Source: Gemmatimonadota bacterium | GTDB taxonomy: Bacteria > Gemmatimonadota > Gemmatimonadetes > Gemmatimonadales > Gemmatimonadaceae | Direction: 5' to 3' | Assembly (NCBI GenBank): GCA_028287225.1 | Contig: JAQBPZ010000382.1 | Location: 1 to 33,529 of the forward strand | Length of the DNA: 33,529 bases | Shown: positions 1-8,378 of the stretch, in pieces | Position numbering within the stretch: position 1 is the first letter of the stretch | Layout: the number at the start of each line of letters is the position of its first letter | The notes under the pieces: generated by a model | The model's input: only the letters and a program-made list of their open reading frames with translations | What the model was told of the DNA's origin: nothing | Database searches by the model: none | Position numbers and translations under genes: made by a program

Positions 1-21
1 GCTCGGGACGCTCTGCTGTTC

Positions 22-56
22 TTACTCGATATTCGTTACTCGTTACTCGTTACTCG
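22..56. repeat. TTACTCG heptamer array at window edge
   Basis: Five head-to-tail heptamers lie at 22-28, 29-35 (degenerate, ATATTCG), 36-42, 43-49 and 50-56. Read on the minus strand they are CGAGTAA. The same heptamer forms both arms of the palindromic element at 7291-7482, so this is probably one arm of another such element whose remainder lies left of the window. The TAA stop codon of the adjoining minus-strand gene is supplied by the heptamer at 50-56, and its last two residues (Asn-Glu) are also encoded by repeat sequence. Confidence 0.85.
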
Positions 57-1066
57 TTCTGCAGTTCCACCTCCACCTCGTACTCCTCCGTCTTCCGCAC
101 CGCGCGCATGACGGTGCTGCCTGCCGCGATGGCGCCGAGGAGGATGTAGATGTAGAAGGTGTAGAAGCGCCACCAGACGAGCGCGGCGGCGAAGAGGGAC
201 GCGGGGATCGCGCTGCCGAGTGCGGCGCGGAAGGCCATCTCCACCGCGCCGCCACCGCCGGGGGCCGGCACCACGGCCGCGCCGTACAGGAAGCCGAGCG
301 GCCAGAGCGCGAGCGGGGCGAGGGGCACGCTGGCGGCGCTCGTCAGCACCAGCGCGGGCAGCACGCCGAGGCGGATGCCGACGTGAACCACCGACGCGAG
401 GAGGGCCGAGATCGCCGCGCGAGGGTCCACGTGCTCCACGGAGTCGATCGTCGAGCGCAGCTTGCGCAGCGCGCGCTGGACGGTGCGCCAGCGGCCGGCG
501 TCGAGGCGCAGGCGTCGCGCCCATCGTGGCGGCGGGCCGCTCGCGTTGCGTCGCGAGAGGTACAGCGCGCTCGCGCCGACGCCGAGCACCACGGCCGCGT
601 ACCCGCCCACGATGCTGGTGAGCGTGATGACCACGGCTCCCGCGTGGCGGAAGATGATCGCGACGACGGCGACGACGGTGGCCAGCGAGAAGACCTCGAG
701 GAACAGCTCGGCGTAGAGGATCACGAGCACGCCGGCCGAGGGGAGCCCCGCTTCCGACAGGATGAAGAAGCGCGCCGGCTCGGCTCCGCTGCGGGCGGGG
801 GTGATGGCCGCGCCGAAGTCGCCGCCGAGGCAGGTCCGGACCGCCGTGCGGAAGGGGAGGTCGATGCCGACGGCCCGCGCGCTCCACCGGATCTTCAGGG
901 CGCGGGCCGTCACCTCGATGGCCACCGCGGCGAGCGCGAGCAGGTGCGCCTGCGGGGGCAGCAGGAGCGACATCCCCTGCTGCGACCACCCCACGACCAT
1001 GTAGATGGAGACCCCGATTGTCGCGATGAACGAGAGCGCGGTGATCAGCCAGCGCGAGGCGGTCAT
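50..1066 (-). CDS. LPG-synthase-TM / UPF0104-like integral membrane protein
   Basis: The 338-residue product is an integral inner-membrane protein with about seven or eight hydrophobic segments. It resembles the flippase-like/LPG_synthase_TM (UPF0104) family, whose members move or modify lipid-linked substrates. The visible signature is the stretch VPAPGGGGAVEMAF in the C-terminal half, matching the family's P-x-P-G-G-x-G-x-x-E motif, and a basic cytoplasmic loop near residues 175-215. There is no catalytic GNAT-like C-terminal domain as in full MprF, so it is the membrane half only; the substrate cannot be told from sequence. The start is the ATG at 1066-1064, giving a typical first TM helix. 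No clear ribosome binding site is seen. The last residues and the stop come from a CGAGTAA heptamer repeat. The gene is divergent from the hydrolase at 1428 across a palindromic element. Confidence 0.8.
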   Translation of the reverse strand: MTASRWLITALSFIATIGVSIYMVVGWSQQGMSLLLPPQAHLLALAAVAIEVTARALKIRWSARAVGIDLPFRTAVRTCLGGDFGAAITPARSGAEPARFFILSEAGLPSAGVLVILYAELFLEVFSLATVVAVVAIIFRHAGAVVITLTSIVGGYAAVVLGVGASALYLSRRNASGPPPRWARRLRLDAGRWRTVQRALRKLRSTIDSVEHVDPRAAISALLASVVHVGIRLGVLPALVLTSAASVPLAPLALWPLGFLYGAAVVPAPGGGGAVEMAFRAALGSAIPASLFAAALVWWRFYTFYIYILLGAIAAGSTVMRAVRKTEEYEVEVELQNE

Positions 1067-1128
1067 GCGGCGGGGAGGATCGGCATCGAGAAAAAGTAAT
1101 GCGAGGGGGGCGTGAGAGCTTCCCAGGC

Positions 1129-1152
1129 TGCAACTGCAACTGCAACTGCAAC
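1129..1152. repeat. (TGCAAC)4 hexamer tandem repeat
   Basis: Four perfect copies of TGCAAC sit directly beside the left tip of the palindromic element at 1155-1377. The length is a multiple of three, but no gene uses it. It could have arisen by slippage, since the related sequence 'caactgcttcaacgc' occurs as a single copy at the left tip of the sister element at 10287. Confidence 0.9.
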
Positions 1153-1154
1153 TA

Positions 1155-1377
1155 CTTCAACGCAGAGGGCGCCCCGATACTTCGTGCGGGGTAAGCTCCG
1201 GGGAACGGCGAGGGCACAGAGGAACTGCCGCTCAGACGTTCCCCTCTGTGCCCTCCGTGTCCTCCGTGGTAAAACGCCCTTGAAAAGCATTTTACCACGG
1301 AGGACGCAGAGGGCACGGAGGTGAAAATGCACTCCTCTGCGTCCTCGCCGTTCCCCTCGGCGCCCTCTGCGTTGAAG
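1155..1377. repeat. GCAGAGG-family long palindromic element (copy 1)
   Basis: The tips are a perfect 19-bp inverted repeat (CTTCAACGCAGAGGGCGCC at 1155-1173 and its complement at 1359-1377). Inside, further inverted blocks follow: 'gaacggcgagg' against 'cctcgccgttc', and a central near-palindrome around 1273-1303 (GTAAAACGC...GCATTTTAC). The left arm alone carries an extra segment with CTTCGTGCGGGGTAA, which is present on both arms in the copy at 10287-10529. The open frames across it are artefacts of low-complexity GC-rich sequence. It fills the space between two divergent genes, so any promoters must lie in it or in its short flanks. Confidence 0.85.
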
Positions 1378-1427
1378 CCGTTGACCTTTCAAGAGCGCGG
1401 GCGACATTCTTGCCCCGTCGCGCCATC

Positions 1428-2189
1428 ATGGCCCGCCATCCGTTCACCGCCGACATCCGTCGCACCACGCGCCTGCCGCGCGGGACCGAGCAGCGGCTCG
1501 ACCTGGTCTACGGGCGCGAGACGGTGCCCGCGCTCTGGCTCACGCCATCCGCGCCGCCAGGCCCGCGGCCGGCCGTGCTGCTCCTGCACGGGTTCTCGAG
1601 CAGCAAGGAGCGCATGGCGCAGGCGATCGGCCGCGCGCTGCTGGCGCGTGGCGTCGGCTCCCTCGCCCTCGACCTGCCGTTCCACGGCGAGCGCGTCTCG
1701 GCCAGCGGCGGCATCCCGAAGAACCCGCTGGTGCTCGTGGGCGCATGGCGCGGCGCCGTGAGCGAGGCGCGCGAGGCGGTGACCTGGCTCGCGGGCCAGG
1801 AGGACGTCGACGCCAGCCGCCTGGGCATCCTCGGCTACTCGCTCGGCGGCTTCCTGGCGCTGATGACGGCGGCCGACGAGCCTCGGCTGCGCGCGGTCGC
1901 GCTGGCGGCCGCGGGGGACCTCCCCGACCAGACGCCGTACGCCGCGATGGTGCGCGGCCTCGTGGACCCCCCGCGCGCCGCGCGCAAGCTGGACGGGCGA
2001 CCGCTCCTCCTCGTGAACGGGCGACGCGACACCACCACGCGCCCCGCCCAGGCCGAGCGCCTGTTCGCCGCCGCGAACGAGCCGAAGGAGCTCGTGTGGT
2101 ACGAGGGAGGACACTGGCCGCCCCCCGCGGCGATCGACGGCGCGGCGGAATGGCTGGCGGGGAAGCTGGCCGTCGGTGGTGCCGGCTGA
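1428..2189 (+). CDS. alpha/beta hydrolase (dienelactone hydrolase-like)
   Basis: The 253-residue protein is a probable cytoplasmic serine hydrolase or esterase of the alpha/beta-hydrolase fold. The catalytic triad is visible: nucleophile Ser138 in the elbow GYSLGG, acid Asp201 in NGRRDTTT, and His229 in EGGHWPP. The oxyanion motif LLLHGF lies at residues 51-56. The overall size and the order of motifs fit the dienelactone-hydrolase/acyl-peptidase-like group, whose substrates are diverse, so none can be named. I chose the ATG at 1428; an in-frame TTG at 1410 would add six residues, and neither has a clear ribosome binding site. The gene stands alone, convergent with the methyltransferase at 2445 and separated from it by a palindromic element. 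Confidence 0.85.
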   Translation: MARHPFTADIRRTTRLPRGTEQRLDLVYGRETVPALWLTPSAPPGPRPAVLLLHGFSSSKERMAQAIGRALLARGVGSLALDLPFHGERVSASGGIPKNPLVLVGAWRGAVSEAREAVTWLAGQEDVDASRLGILGYSLGGFLALMTAADEPRLRAVALAAAGDLPDQTPYAAMVRGLVDPPRAARKLDGRPLLLVNGRRDTTTRPAQAERLFAAANEPKELVWYEGGHWPPPAAIDGAAEWLAGKLAVGGAG

Positions 2190-2206
2190 CGCTCACGACC
2201 AGGGCA

Positions 2207-2438
2207 TTTCACCGCGGAGGACATCCGCTCGGGACGCATCCAGACGGGCCGGTTCGGACCGGATGCAGCGAGTGCACCGAAAACTGCCGGATCACTTCTG
2301 GTGCGCATCGGCTACCTGCGCGCCCGGCAGGAATCCGGCAGTTCTCGTTTCAATTCGGTCCATTCGGTCCGAACCGACGCCTCGTGTGGCCGGCCCGAGC
2401 GGCCGTCCTCCGCGTCCTCCGCGTCCTCTGCGGTGAAA
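2207..2438. repeat. long palindromic element (copy 2, convergent gap)
   Basis: The tips are an imperfect inverted repeat: TTCACCGCGGAGGA at 2208-2221 and TCCTCTGCGGTGAA at 2424-2437. A second internal stem is exact: AACTGCCGGAT at 2282-2292 pairs with ATCCGGCAGTT at 2333-2343. The left arm, 'ccgctcgggacgcatccaga', recurs in the shorter element at 13682-13768. It lies between two convergent genes, where it could act as a transcription terminator for both, but no clear U-tract is present. Confidence 0.8.
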
Positions 2439-2444
2439 CGCTGT

Positions 2445-3458
2445 TCAGGAGCCCGGATGAACCTGGGGCGCCTCCTCGAGCCGCGCGTACAGCTCGAACC
2501 AGGGCGCCAGCGGCAGGTCGTCTCCGCCCACGCCGGCCACGGCGCCGATCGCCGACTTCACGACGCGCTCCTCGACCGCCGCCCACGGGCGCGTCCACTT
2601 GTCGGCGATCGGGACCAGGACGTCGCCCTCCACGTGCTCCACGCGGAATCCGAGCCGCTCCACGAGGCGCGTTGCCGAGCCGGGGGTGAAGCCGTATCGG
2701 TAGGGAAAGCCGAGCAGGTTGTTCTGGGCGAGCCAGCCCCGGGCGACGCCGGCCAGCGGCCCGTCCAGGAGGGGTCGCATGGCGGCGTAGCAGGCCCCGT
2801 TCGGGACGCGGATGGACACCATCCCCCCGGGCGCGAGGTGGCGTCGCGCGGCGGCGAGGGTGCCGGCCGGGTCGGCGAGCTGGTCGAGGCAGTTCCAGAT
2901 CGCGACCACGTCCACGCGCGTGCCGGCGTCGAACGACTCCAGCGGGCCGTCGTGCACGTCGAAGCCGAGGGAGCGGGTGAAGCGGTTGGCGGACTCGCTC
3001 ACGTCCACCCCGGTGAACTGCCAGCCCGCGTCGCGCGCCGCGGCGAGGAAGGCCCCGACATAGCTCCCGACCTCGATCCCCCGTCCACGGCGCCCGAAGA
3101 CGGTCGTCAGCCGTTCGGCCTGGGCGGCATACGACGCCCGCTGGGTCTCGTGCAGCGCGCGGAGCACCTCGGTGGTCGGCCCGGCGTCCTGATAGATGGC
3201 CGCGAGCTCCGTGGCGCGCTCGATCGGGTTGCGGTAGACCAGGCCGCAGTGCCGGCAGCGCACCACCCGCAGGGGCGCATGCTGCGAGAACGCGACCCGG
3301 TCCATCAGGTGGTCGGCGGGGATCCCGGGCTGGAGCCGGCGCGAATGGAACTCCCACAGGGACTCCACCTCGGCACGCATCGACTCTGCGGTCGCGAGCT
3401 CGTCGGCGTCGGACTCGCCGCACGCGGCGCAGCTGGTGAGCTCATAGGAGGGCGTCAT
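2445..3458 (-). CDS. class I SAM-dependent methyltransferase with N-terminal zinc ribbon
   Basis: The 337-residue protein has two parts. At the N-terminus four cysteines in two CxxC pairs (Cys10/Cys13 and Cys68/Cys71, the second in VVRCRHCGLVYRNP) form a probable zinc ribbon. From about residue 120 comes a Rossmann methyltransferase domain with the SAM-binding motif IEVGSYVGAFL and the post-motif Asp-Val-Ser of GVDVSES. This layout is common in methyltransferases associated with surface-polysaccharide or C-methyl-sugar synthesis, but no sugar genes are nearby, so the substrate is unknown. I chose the ATG at 3458-3456 because GGAGGG precedes it; an upstream TTG is less likely. The C-terminal end lies seven bases from a palindromic element. 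Confidence 0.85.
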   Translation of the reverse strand: MTPSYELTSCAACGESDADELATAESMRAEVESLWEFHSRRLQPGIPADHLMDRVAFSQHAPLRVVRCRHCGLVYRNPIERATELAAIYQDAGPTTEVLRALHETQRASYAAQAERLTTVFGRRGRGIEVGSYVGAFLAAARDAGWQFTGVDVSESANRFTRSLGFDVHDGPLESFDAGTRVDVVAIWNCLDQLADPAGTLAAARRHLAPGGMVSIRVPNGACYAAMRPLLDGPLAGVARGWLAQNNLLGFPYRYGFTPGSATRLVERLGFRVEHVEGDVLVPIADKWTRPWAAVEERVVKSAIGAVAGVGGDDLPLAPWFELYARLEEAPQVHPGS

Positions 3459-3516
3459 CGCCCTCCAGGAAGGCAAAAGCGGTGCGAACGCCCCATGCTG
3501 CTCTCAGTGAGCGCGC

Positions 3517-3756
3517 CTGGCTGGTCACTCAGTCGAAAGGGGGACAAACGATCGAACGGAGGGGGGGGAGCAGGACGGATACCTCTATCGGTCGGCCACG
3601 GCGCACCGATCCGGGCCCTGCAGCATCCAAACTCATGGGCGTTTTTGGGGGTGTGGCGCTGTACCCCTCCAGGAGGAGTCAGCCCGAGGACGTCATCCGT
3701 CCTGGTCCGTCCCCTCCGTTCGATCGCTTGTCCCCGTTCGACTGAGCGGCCATCAG
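3517..3756. repeat. GTCGAAGGGG-family long palindromic element (copy 1)
   Basis: The arms are inverted copies of 'ctcagtcgaa...acaaacgatcgaacggagggg' (left 3517-3566, right 3710-3756). The core carries GCGCACCGATCC at 3601-3612 and TTTTTGGGGG at 3642-3651. Both core motifs recur, in the opposite orientation, in the element at 18422-18664, so the core has polarity although the arms are symmetrical. The element lies between divergent genes. The rest of the 450-base gap (3757-3911) shows nothing I can call apart from the ribosome binding site of the next gene. Confidence 0.85.
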
Positions 3757-3911
3757 GTCCGCTCGTGGCGCCACTGGCGGCGCGGGTTTCAGCGGGTGTA
3801 CAGCGCTGGGGCCCCGGGAGCCGTTATCAGCCTGTGCGCTGCACCTTGCGCCTCCACGATTTCCGCGCCTGATTCGCGTGGCAGTCGGACCCTACCCGGA
3901 GTGAACCGCCC

Positions 3912-6900
3912 GTGATCCGTTTTCCCCACCGCACCACCCTCGTCGCGCTCCTTGCCCCCGTCGCGCTCGCCGCGCAGGGTCGCACCGCCGACGTGGCCCC
4001 CGCCTCGCGCGGGCCGATGACCATCGACACCACCGCGCTCAACACCCTCAAGTGGCGCGAGCTCGGGCCCTTCCGCGGTGGCCGGAGCGCCGCCGTCGCG
4101 GGCAGCGTCGCCCGTCCGATGGAGTACTGGATGGGCACCACCGGCGCCGGCGTCTTCAAGAGCACCGACGCCGGCCAGTCGTGGGCCCCGATGACCGACA
4201 AGTACTTCGGCGGCACCATCGGCGCCATCGCCGTGGCGCAGTCCAACCCGGACATCGTGTACGTGGGCGGCGGCGAGGCCCCGATCCGCGGCAACGTCTC
4301 GCACGGCGAGGGCGTCTGGCGCTCCAACGACGCCGGCAAGACGTGGACGTCGCTCGGATTGAAGGCAACCAGACAGATCTCGCGGGTGCGCGTGCACCCC
4401 ACGAACCCCGACATCGCGTACGTCGCGGCCGAGGGCAACGTGTGGGCCCCGACCCCCGATCGCGGGGTCTATCGCACGCGTGACGGCGGACGGACCTGGA
4501 CGAAGATCCTCTTCCGCAACGACTCCACCGGCGTGAGCGATCTCGCCATGGACCCGAAGGATCCCAACACGCTCTACGCCGCCTTCTGGCAGGCGGGACG
4601 CACGCCGTGGATGCTCGTGTCCGGCGGCGCGGGCAGCGGCATCTTCAAGACCACCGACGGCGGCGACCACTGGACCGAGATCACCCGCAACCCCGGCCTG
4701 CCGGCGGGCACGCTCGGCAACATCGCCGTGACGGTGTCGCCGGTGAACTCCAGCCGCCTGTTCGCGCTGATCGAGGCGGATTCCGGCGGCGTGTATCGCT
4801 CCAGCGATGCCGGCGCCACGTGGCAGCGGATCAACAGCGACCGCGCGCTGCGGCAGCGTGCCTGGTACTACACCAAGATCCACGCCGACCCCGTGGACTC
4901 CAACGTCGTCTACGTCAACAACGTCAACTTCATGAAGTCGACGGACGGCGGGCGGAAGTTCACCCCCGTGCGCGGCATCCCGCATGGCGACTCGCACGAC
5001 TTCTGGGTCGCGTCGAACGACAACCGGCGGATGATCGAGGGCGACGATGGCGGCGCCAGCGTGTCCGTGGACGGCGGGCGCACGTGGAGCGAACAGGACT
5101 ACGCGACCGCGCAGTTCTATCACGTGACGACGACGACGCACTTCCCCTATCACGTCTGCGGCGCGCAGCAGGACAACAGCACGCTCTGCGGCCCGAGCCG
5201 CAAGGCCGGCGGCATCGACCAGTCCGACTGGATGGAGGCGGGCGGCGGCGAGTCGGGCTACATCGCGACGCGCAAGGACAACCCGGACATCACGTACGCG
5301 GGCAGCTACGGCGCGCTGCTCACGCGCAAGGACATGCGCACGGGGCTCACGCGCAACATCAACCCCGCGCCCGACAACCCGATGGGTCATTCCGCGGCCG
5401 ATCTCAAGTATCGGTTCCAGTGGACCTTCCCCATCGTGCTCTCGCCGTTCAACGACAACGTGATGTACGCGACGAGCAACCACGTCCATCGCACGACGAA
5501 CGACGGACAGAGCTGGGAAGTCATCTCGCCCGACCTCACGCGCAACGACCCCAAGACGCTCGGCCCCTCCGGCGGTCCGATCACCAAGGACCAGACGTCG
5601 GTGGAGTACTACGGCGTGATCTTCGCCTTCGCCGAGTCGCCGAAGCAGAAGGGCGTGCTGTGGGCGGGGTCGGACGATGGGCTCGTGCACGTGTCGCGCG
5701 ACAACGGCAAGACCTGGCAGAACGTGACGCCGCCGGACATGGCGGCCTACACGCGCGTGTCGATCATCGAGCCCGGCCAGTTCGCGCCGGGCACCGCGTA
5801 CATCGCCGCCAACCGGTACCAGCTCGACGACATGCGCCCGTACCTCTGGAAGACGACCGACTTCGGGCGCACCTGGTCGCGCATCGATGCCGGGATCGCG
5901 CCGACGGAGTTCACCCGCGTGATCCGCGAGGACCCGGAGAAGCGGGGCATGCTCTACGTGGGCACCGAGCGCGGCGTGTGGTTCTCGCCGAACGACGGCA
6001 CGAGCTGGCAGCCGCTGCAGCTCAACCTGCCGCCGGTGCCGGTGCATGACCTGGCCATCAAGGACGGGGACCTGATCGCGGCGACGCATGGCCGCAGCTT
6101 CTGGGTGGTGGACGACCTGTCGCCGCTTCGCCAGCTGAGCCCATCGGTGACCTCGTCGGAGGCGCACCTGTTCGTGCCGCGCGACGCGTACCGCGTGAGC
6201 TTCGCGGGCCGAGGGCGCGGGGGGGCAGGCGCGGGCGCAGCGGCCGGACCGGCAGTGCATCCGATCGCCACGAGCCCGAGTGGCGGGCCGGTGGTGAACT
6301 ACTGGCTGAAGCGCGGCAGCCGTGAGGTGGTGCTGCAGTTCCTCGATGCCAACGGCACGCTGATCCGCTCGTTCACGAGCCGGCAGGATTCGGCGACGGC
6401 GGCGGACTCGGTGACGCGCGCGGGGCGCACCCGCGCGCGCGTCGACTCGCTCTCGGCCACGGGCATCCCGCGCGACAGCGCGGAGCGGATGGTGCGTCGC
6501 CGGGCGGATGCCGTGCCGGGCGAGGTGCAGGGTGGCGGCGAGGACGAGGACGGCCCGATCCGCGTGCCGCCACCGCCGCGCGCGCCGAACAAGGCCGGCA
6601 TCAACAGCTTCAACTGGAACATGCGCTACCCCGATGCCTCGAGCTTCGACGGGCTGATCATGTGGGCCGCCGGCACGCAGGGTCCCGTGGCGCCGCCGGG
6701 CACGTACCAGGTGCGGATGCTGGTGGACGGGGCGCTGATCGGCACCGAGCGCTTCGTGCTGCGCAAGGACCCGCGGTCCACCGCGACGCCGGCCGACCTC
6801 GCCGCGCAGTTCGCCTTCCTGACGCAGGTGCGCGACCGGACGACGGCCGCGAACGACGCCGTGAAGACGATCCGCTACGTGAAGGCGCAGCTCACCGATC

Positions 6901-7280
6901 GCGAGGGGAAGCTGAGCGGCGCGCCGCTGGAGCAGCTGCGCGCGCTGGACGTGCCGTTCCGCATGGAGCTCAGCTCCGTGGAGGATTCGCTCTACCAGAC
7001 GAAGAACCAGAGCGGGCAGGATCCGCTCAACTACCCGATCCGCCTCAACAACAAGATCGCCGCCCTGGCCGGCGTCGCGGGCAGCGCGGAAGCCCGCCCG
7101 ACGGACCAGACGGTCGTCGTCTTCAACCAGCTCTCCACGCAGCTGTCCGGTGAGCTCGCGCGGCTCCGGCGCGTGATGGACGGCACCCTGCCGCGCGTGA
7201 ATGCCCTGCTGCGCGCGAACGGGCAGCCGGAGATCGTGCCGGCGGCGAAGGAAGTGCCCAAGCCGACGGTCGTGATGTGA
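3912..7280 (+). CDS. secreted Asp-box (BNR / sortilin-VPS10-like) beta-propeller protein
   Basis: The 1122-residue product begins with a signal peptide (hydrophobic residues 9-20, cleavage probably after Ala-Ala-Gln near 22) and is expected in the periplasm or outside. At least ten Asp-box motifs of the S-x-D-x-G-x-T-W type are spread over residues 84-699 (for example STDAGQSW, SNDAGKTW, TRDGGRTW, SVDGGRTW, SRDNGKTW, TTDFGRTW). These indicate one or two beta-propellers of the sortilin/glycosidase-like type. The C-terminal 350 residues form a separate region with a Gly/Ala-rich linker (about 770-785), a charged stretch and a helical tail. Such proteins are abundant in Gemmatimonadota and Bacteroidota; their substrate is generally unknown, and no sialidase active site is evident. 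The start is GTG at 3912, with GGAG ten bases upstream, because it gives the complete signal peptide. Confidence 0.88.
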   Translation: MIRFPHRTTLVALLAPVALAAQGRTADVAPASRGPMTIDTTALNTLKWRELGPFRGGRSAAVAGSVARPMEYWMGTTGAGVFKSTDAGQSWAPMTDKYFGGTIGAIAVAQSNPDIVYVGGGEAPIRGNVSHGEGVWRSNDAGKTWTSLGLKATRQISRVRVHPTNPDIAYVAAEGNVWAPTPDRGVYRTRDGGRTWTKILFRNDSTGVSDLAMDPKDPNTLYAAFWQAGRTPWMLVSGGAGSGIFKTTDGGDHWTEITRNPGLPAGTLGNIAVTVSPVNSSRLFALIEADSGGVYRSSDAGATWQRINSDRALRQRAWYYTKIHADPVDSNVVYVNNVNFMKSTDGGRKFTPVRGIPHGDSHDFWVASNDNRRMIEGDDGGASVSVDGGRTWSEQDYATAQFYHVTTTTHFPYHVCGAQQDNSTLCGPSRKAGGIDQSDWMEAGGGESGYIATRKDNPDITYAGSYGALLTRKDMRTGLTRNINPAPDNPMGHSAADLKYRFQWTFPIVLSPFNDNVMYATSNHVHRTTNDGQSWEVISPDLTRNDPKTLGPSGGPITKDQTSVEYYGVIFAFAESPKQKGVLWAGSDDGLVHVSRDNGKTWQNVTPPDMAAYTRVSIIEPGQFAPGTAYIAANRYQLDDMRPYLWKTTDFGRTWSRIDAGIAPTEFTRVIREDPEKRGMLYVGTERGVWFSPNDGTSWQPLQLNLPPVPVHDLAIKDGDLIAATHGRSFWVVDDLSPLRQLSPSVTSSEAHLFVPRDAYRVSFAGRGRGGAGAGAAAGPAVHPIATSPSGGPVVNYWLKRGSREVVLQFLDANGTLIRSFTSRQDSATAADSVTRAGRTRARVDSLSATGIPRDSAERMVRRRADAVPGEVQGGGEDEDGPIRVPPPPRAPNKAGINSFNWNMRYPDASSFDGLIMWAAGTQGPVAPPGTYQVRMLVDGALIGTERFVLRKDPRSTATPADLAAQFAFLTQVRDRTTAANDAVKTIRYVKAQLTDREGKLSGAPLEQLRALDVPFRMELSSVEDSLYQTKNQSGQDPLNYPIRLNNKIAALAGVAGSAEARPTDQTVVVFNQLSTQLSGELARLRRVMDGTLPRVNALLRANGQPEIVPAAKEVPKPTVVM

Positions 7281-7290
7281 AAGGGAAAAA

Positions 7291-7482
7291 CGAGTAACGA
7301 GTAACGAGTCAGCGCATCATCGGAGCATCCCGGGCGGATGTCATCCCATGAGCGAAGCGAATCGGGATCCATCATCCCCGCGGATTGGCCAGCCAATCCG
7401 CGGAGATGGTGGATCCCGATTCGCGCTTCGCGCTCATGGGATGACCGGGACGCCTCTCGGCTTACTCGTTACTCGTTACTCG
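7291..7482. repeat. CGAGTAA-heptamer-bounded palindrome between convergent genes
   Basis: Two nested inverted repeats are present. The outer arms are heptamer arrays: CGAGTAA at 7291-7297 and 7298-7304 with a CGAGTCA at 7305-7311, against three TTACTCG at 7462-7482. The inner hairpin (7340-7445) pairs GTCATCCCATGAGCG...GCGGATTGGC with its complement over about 50 bases per arm, with few mismatches and a short internal insertion. The inner sequence resembles the GTCATCCC-AGCGAAGCGA repeats common in soil-bacterial genomes. The fabI stop codon (7471-7469) lies inside the right array. The hairpin is a plausible bidirectional terminator. Confidence 0.92.
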
Positions 7483-8374
7483 CCTGTTCTGCCACCGCCA
7501 TCCCCATCGTGTGGAAGCCCTTGTCGACGTAGACCGTGGAGCCCGTGATCCCGCTGGCGAGCGGGGAGCACAGGAAAGCCGCCGTCGTGCCGACTTCCTC
7601 GGCAGTGAGGTGCTCCGTGAGCGGGGCGTTGCGGCCGACGTAGTCCACCATCTTGCCGATGATGCCGATCGCGCTCGCGGCGCGTGAGGCGTACGGGCCG
7701 GCCGAGACGGTGTTGACGCGAATCCCCCACTTGCGCCCCGCCTCGAACGCCAGCGTGCGGGTGTCGCTCTCCAGCGCGGCCTTGGCGCTCGACATTCCGC
7801 CGCCGTAGCCGGCGATCACCCGCTCGCTCGCCATGTACGTGAGCGACGCGACCGCGCCACCCTCGCGCATGAGCGGGCCAAGGCGCGAGACCATGCTCAC
7901 GAGCGAGTAGGCGCTCGCGCTCACGGCCGCCAGGTAGCCGCTGCGGCTCGTCTCGAGCAGCGGCTTCTTCACCTCGGGGCCGTTGGCGAGCGAGTGCACC
8001 ACGATGTCCAGTGGACGCTCGCCGAAATCCGCCACGAGCTGCGCCGCCAGCCCGTCGATGGAGAAGTCGCCCAGCTCCTTGTACCGCTTGCTGGTGCGCA
8101 CGTCGTCCGGCACCGAGTCGAGCGTGTCGTAGACCGCGTCGAGCGGATAGATCTTCTCGAAGGTGAGCAGGGAGCCGTCGCTGAGGCGGCGGGACTCGTC
8201 CATCTTCCCCCGCTCGAGCAGGTTCAGGAAGATGTTCAGGGCGGGCGGCCAGGTGCCGACGACCACGCTCGCGCCCGCTTCAGCGAGCGACTTGGCGATC
8301 GCGAACCCGAATCCGCCGTCGTCCGCCACGCCGGCGACCAGCGCGCGGCGTCCGGTGAGATCGATGTTGAGCAT
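7469..8374 (-). CDS. fabI: enoyl-[acyl-carrier-protein] reductase (NADH), plant/chlamydial type
   Basis: FabI reduces trans-2-enoyl-ACP to acyl-ACP in the last step of each fatty-acid elongation round, in the cytoplasm. The 301-residue protein is about 40 residues longer than E. coli FabI and follows the plant/chlamydial pattern almost motif for motif: [10 protein letters not shown] (nucleotide loop, residues 14-23), [31 protein letters not shown], then the catalytic region with Tyr180, Tyr190 and Lys198 in [22 protein letters not shown]. The start is ATG at 8374-8372; GAGG abuts it directly and a promoter-like TATATC lies only four bases upstream, so a leaderless message is possible. The last residues (Ser-Asn-Glu) and the stop derive from CGAGTAA heptamers. 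The gene is single, convergent with the Asp-box gene. Confidence 0.95.
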   Translation of the reverse strand: MLNIDLTGRRALVAGVADDGGFGFAIAKSLAEAGASVVVGTWPPALNIFLNLLERGKMDESRRLSDGSLLTFEKIYPLDAVYDTLDSVPDDVRTSKRYKELGDFSIDGLAAQLVADFGERPLDIVVHSLANGPEVKKPLLETSRSGYLAAVSASAYSLVSMVSRLGPLMREGGAVASLTYMASERVIAGYGGGMSSAKAALESDTRTLAFEAGRKWGIRVNTVSAGPYASRAASAIGIIGKMVDYVGRNAPLTEHLTAEEVGTTAAFLCSPLASGITGSTVYVDKGFHTMGMAVAEQASNE

Positions 8375-8378
8375 CCTC

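Noticed and set aside
22-56. Iterated binding sites for a replication or plasmid protein
   Set aside because: The same heptamers form element arms and gene ends at 7291-7482, and no replication gene is nearby.
1155-1377. Protein-coding genes within the palindromic elements
   Set aside because: Frames through these elements have no ribosome binding sites, differ between copies by frame-changing indels, and read as Arg/Ser/Pro-rich low complexity.
2301-3872. Plus-strand open frame across two palindromic elements and the methyltransferase
   Set aside because: Its sequence is antisense to an intact methyltransferase and starts and ends in repeats.
3789-6260. Very long open frame on the minus strand opposite the Asp-box gene
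   Set aside because: It is antisense to a gene with a signal peptide and many Asp-box motifs, and its translation is Arg/His/Ala/Gly-rich low complexity, which is typical of GC-rich shadow frames.
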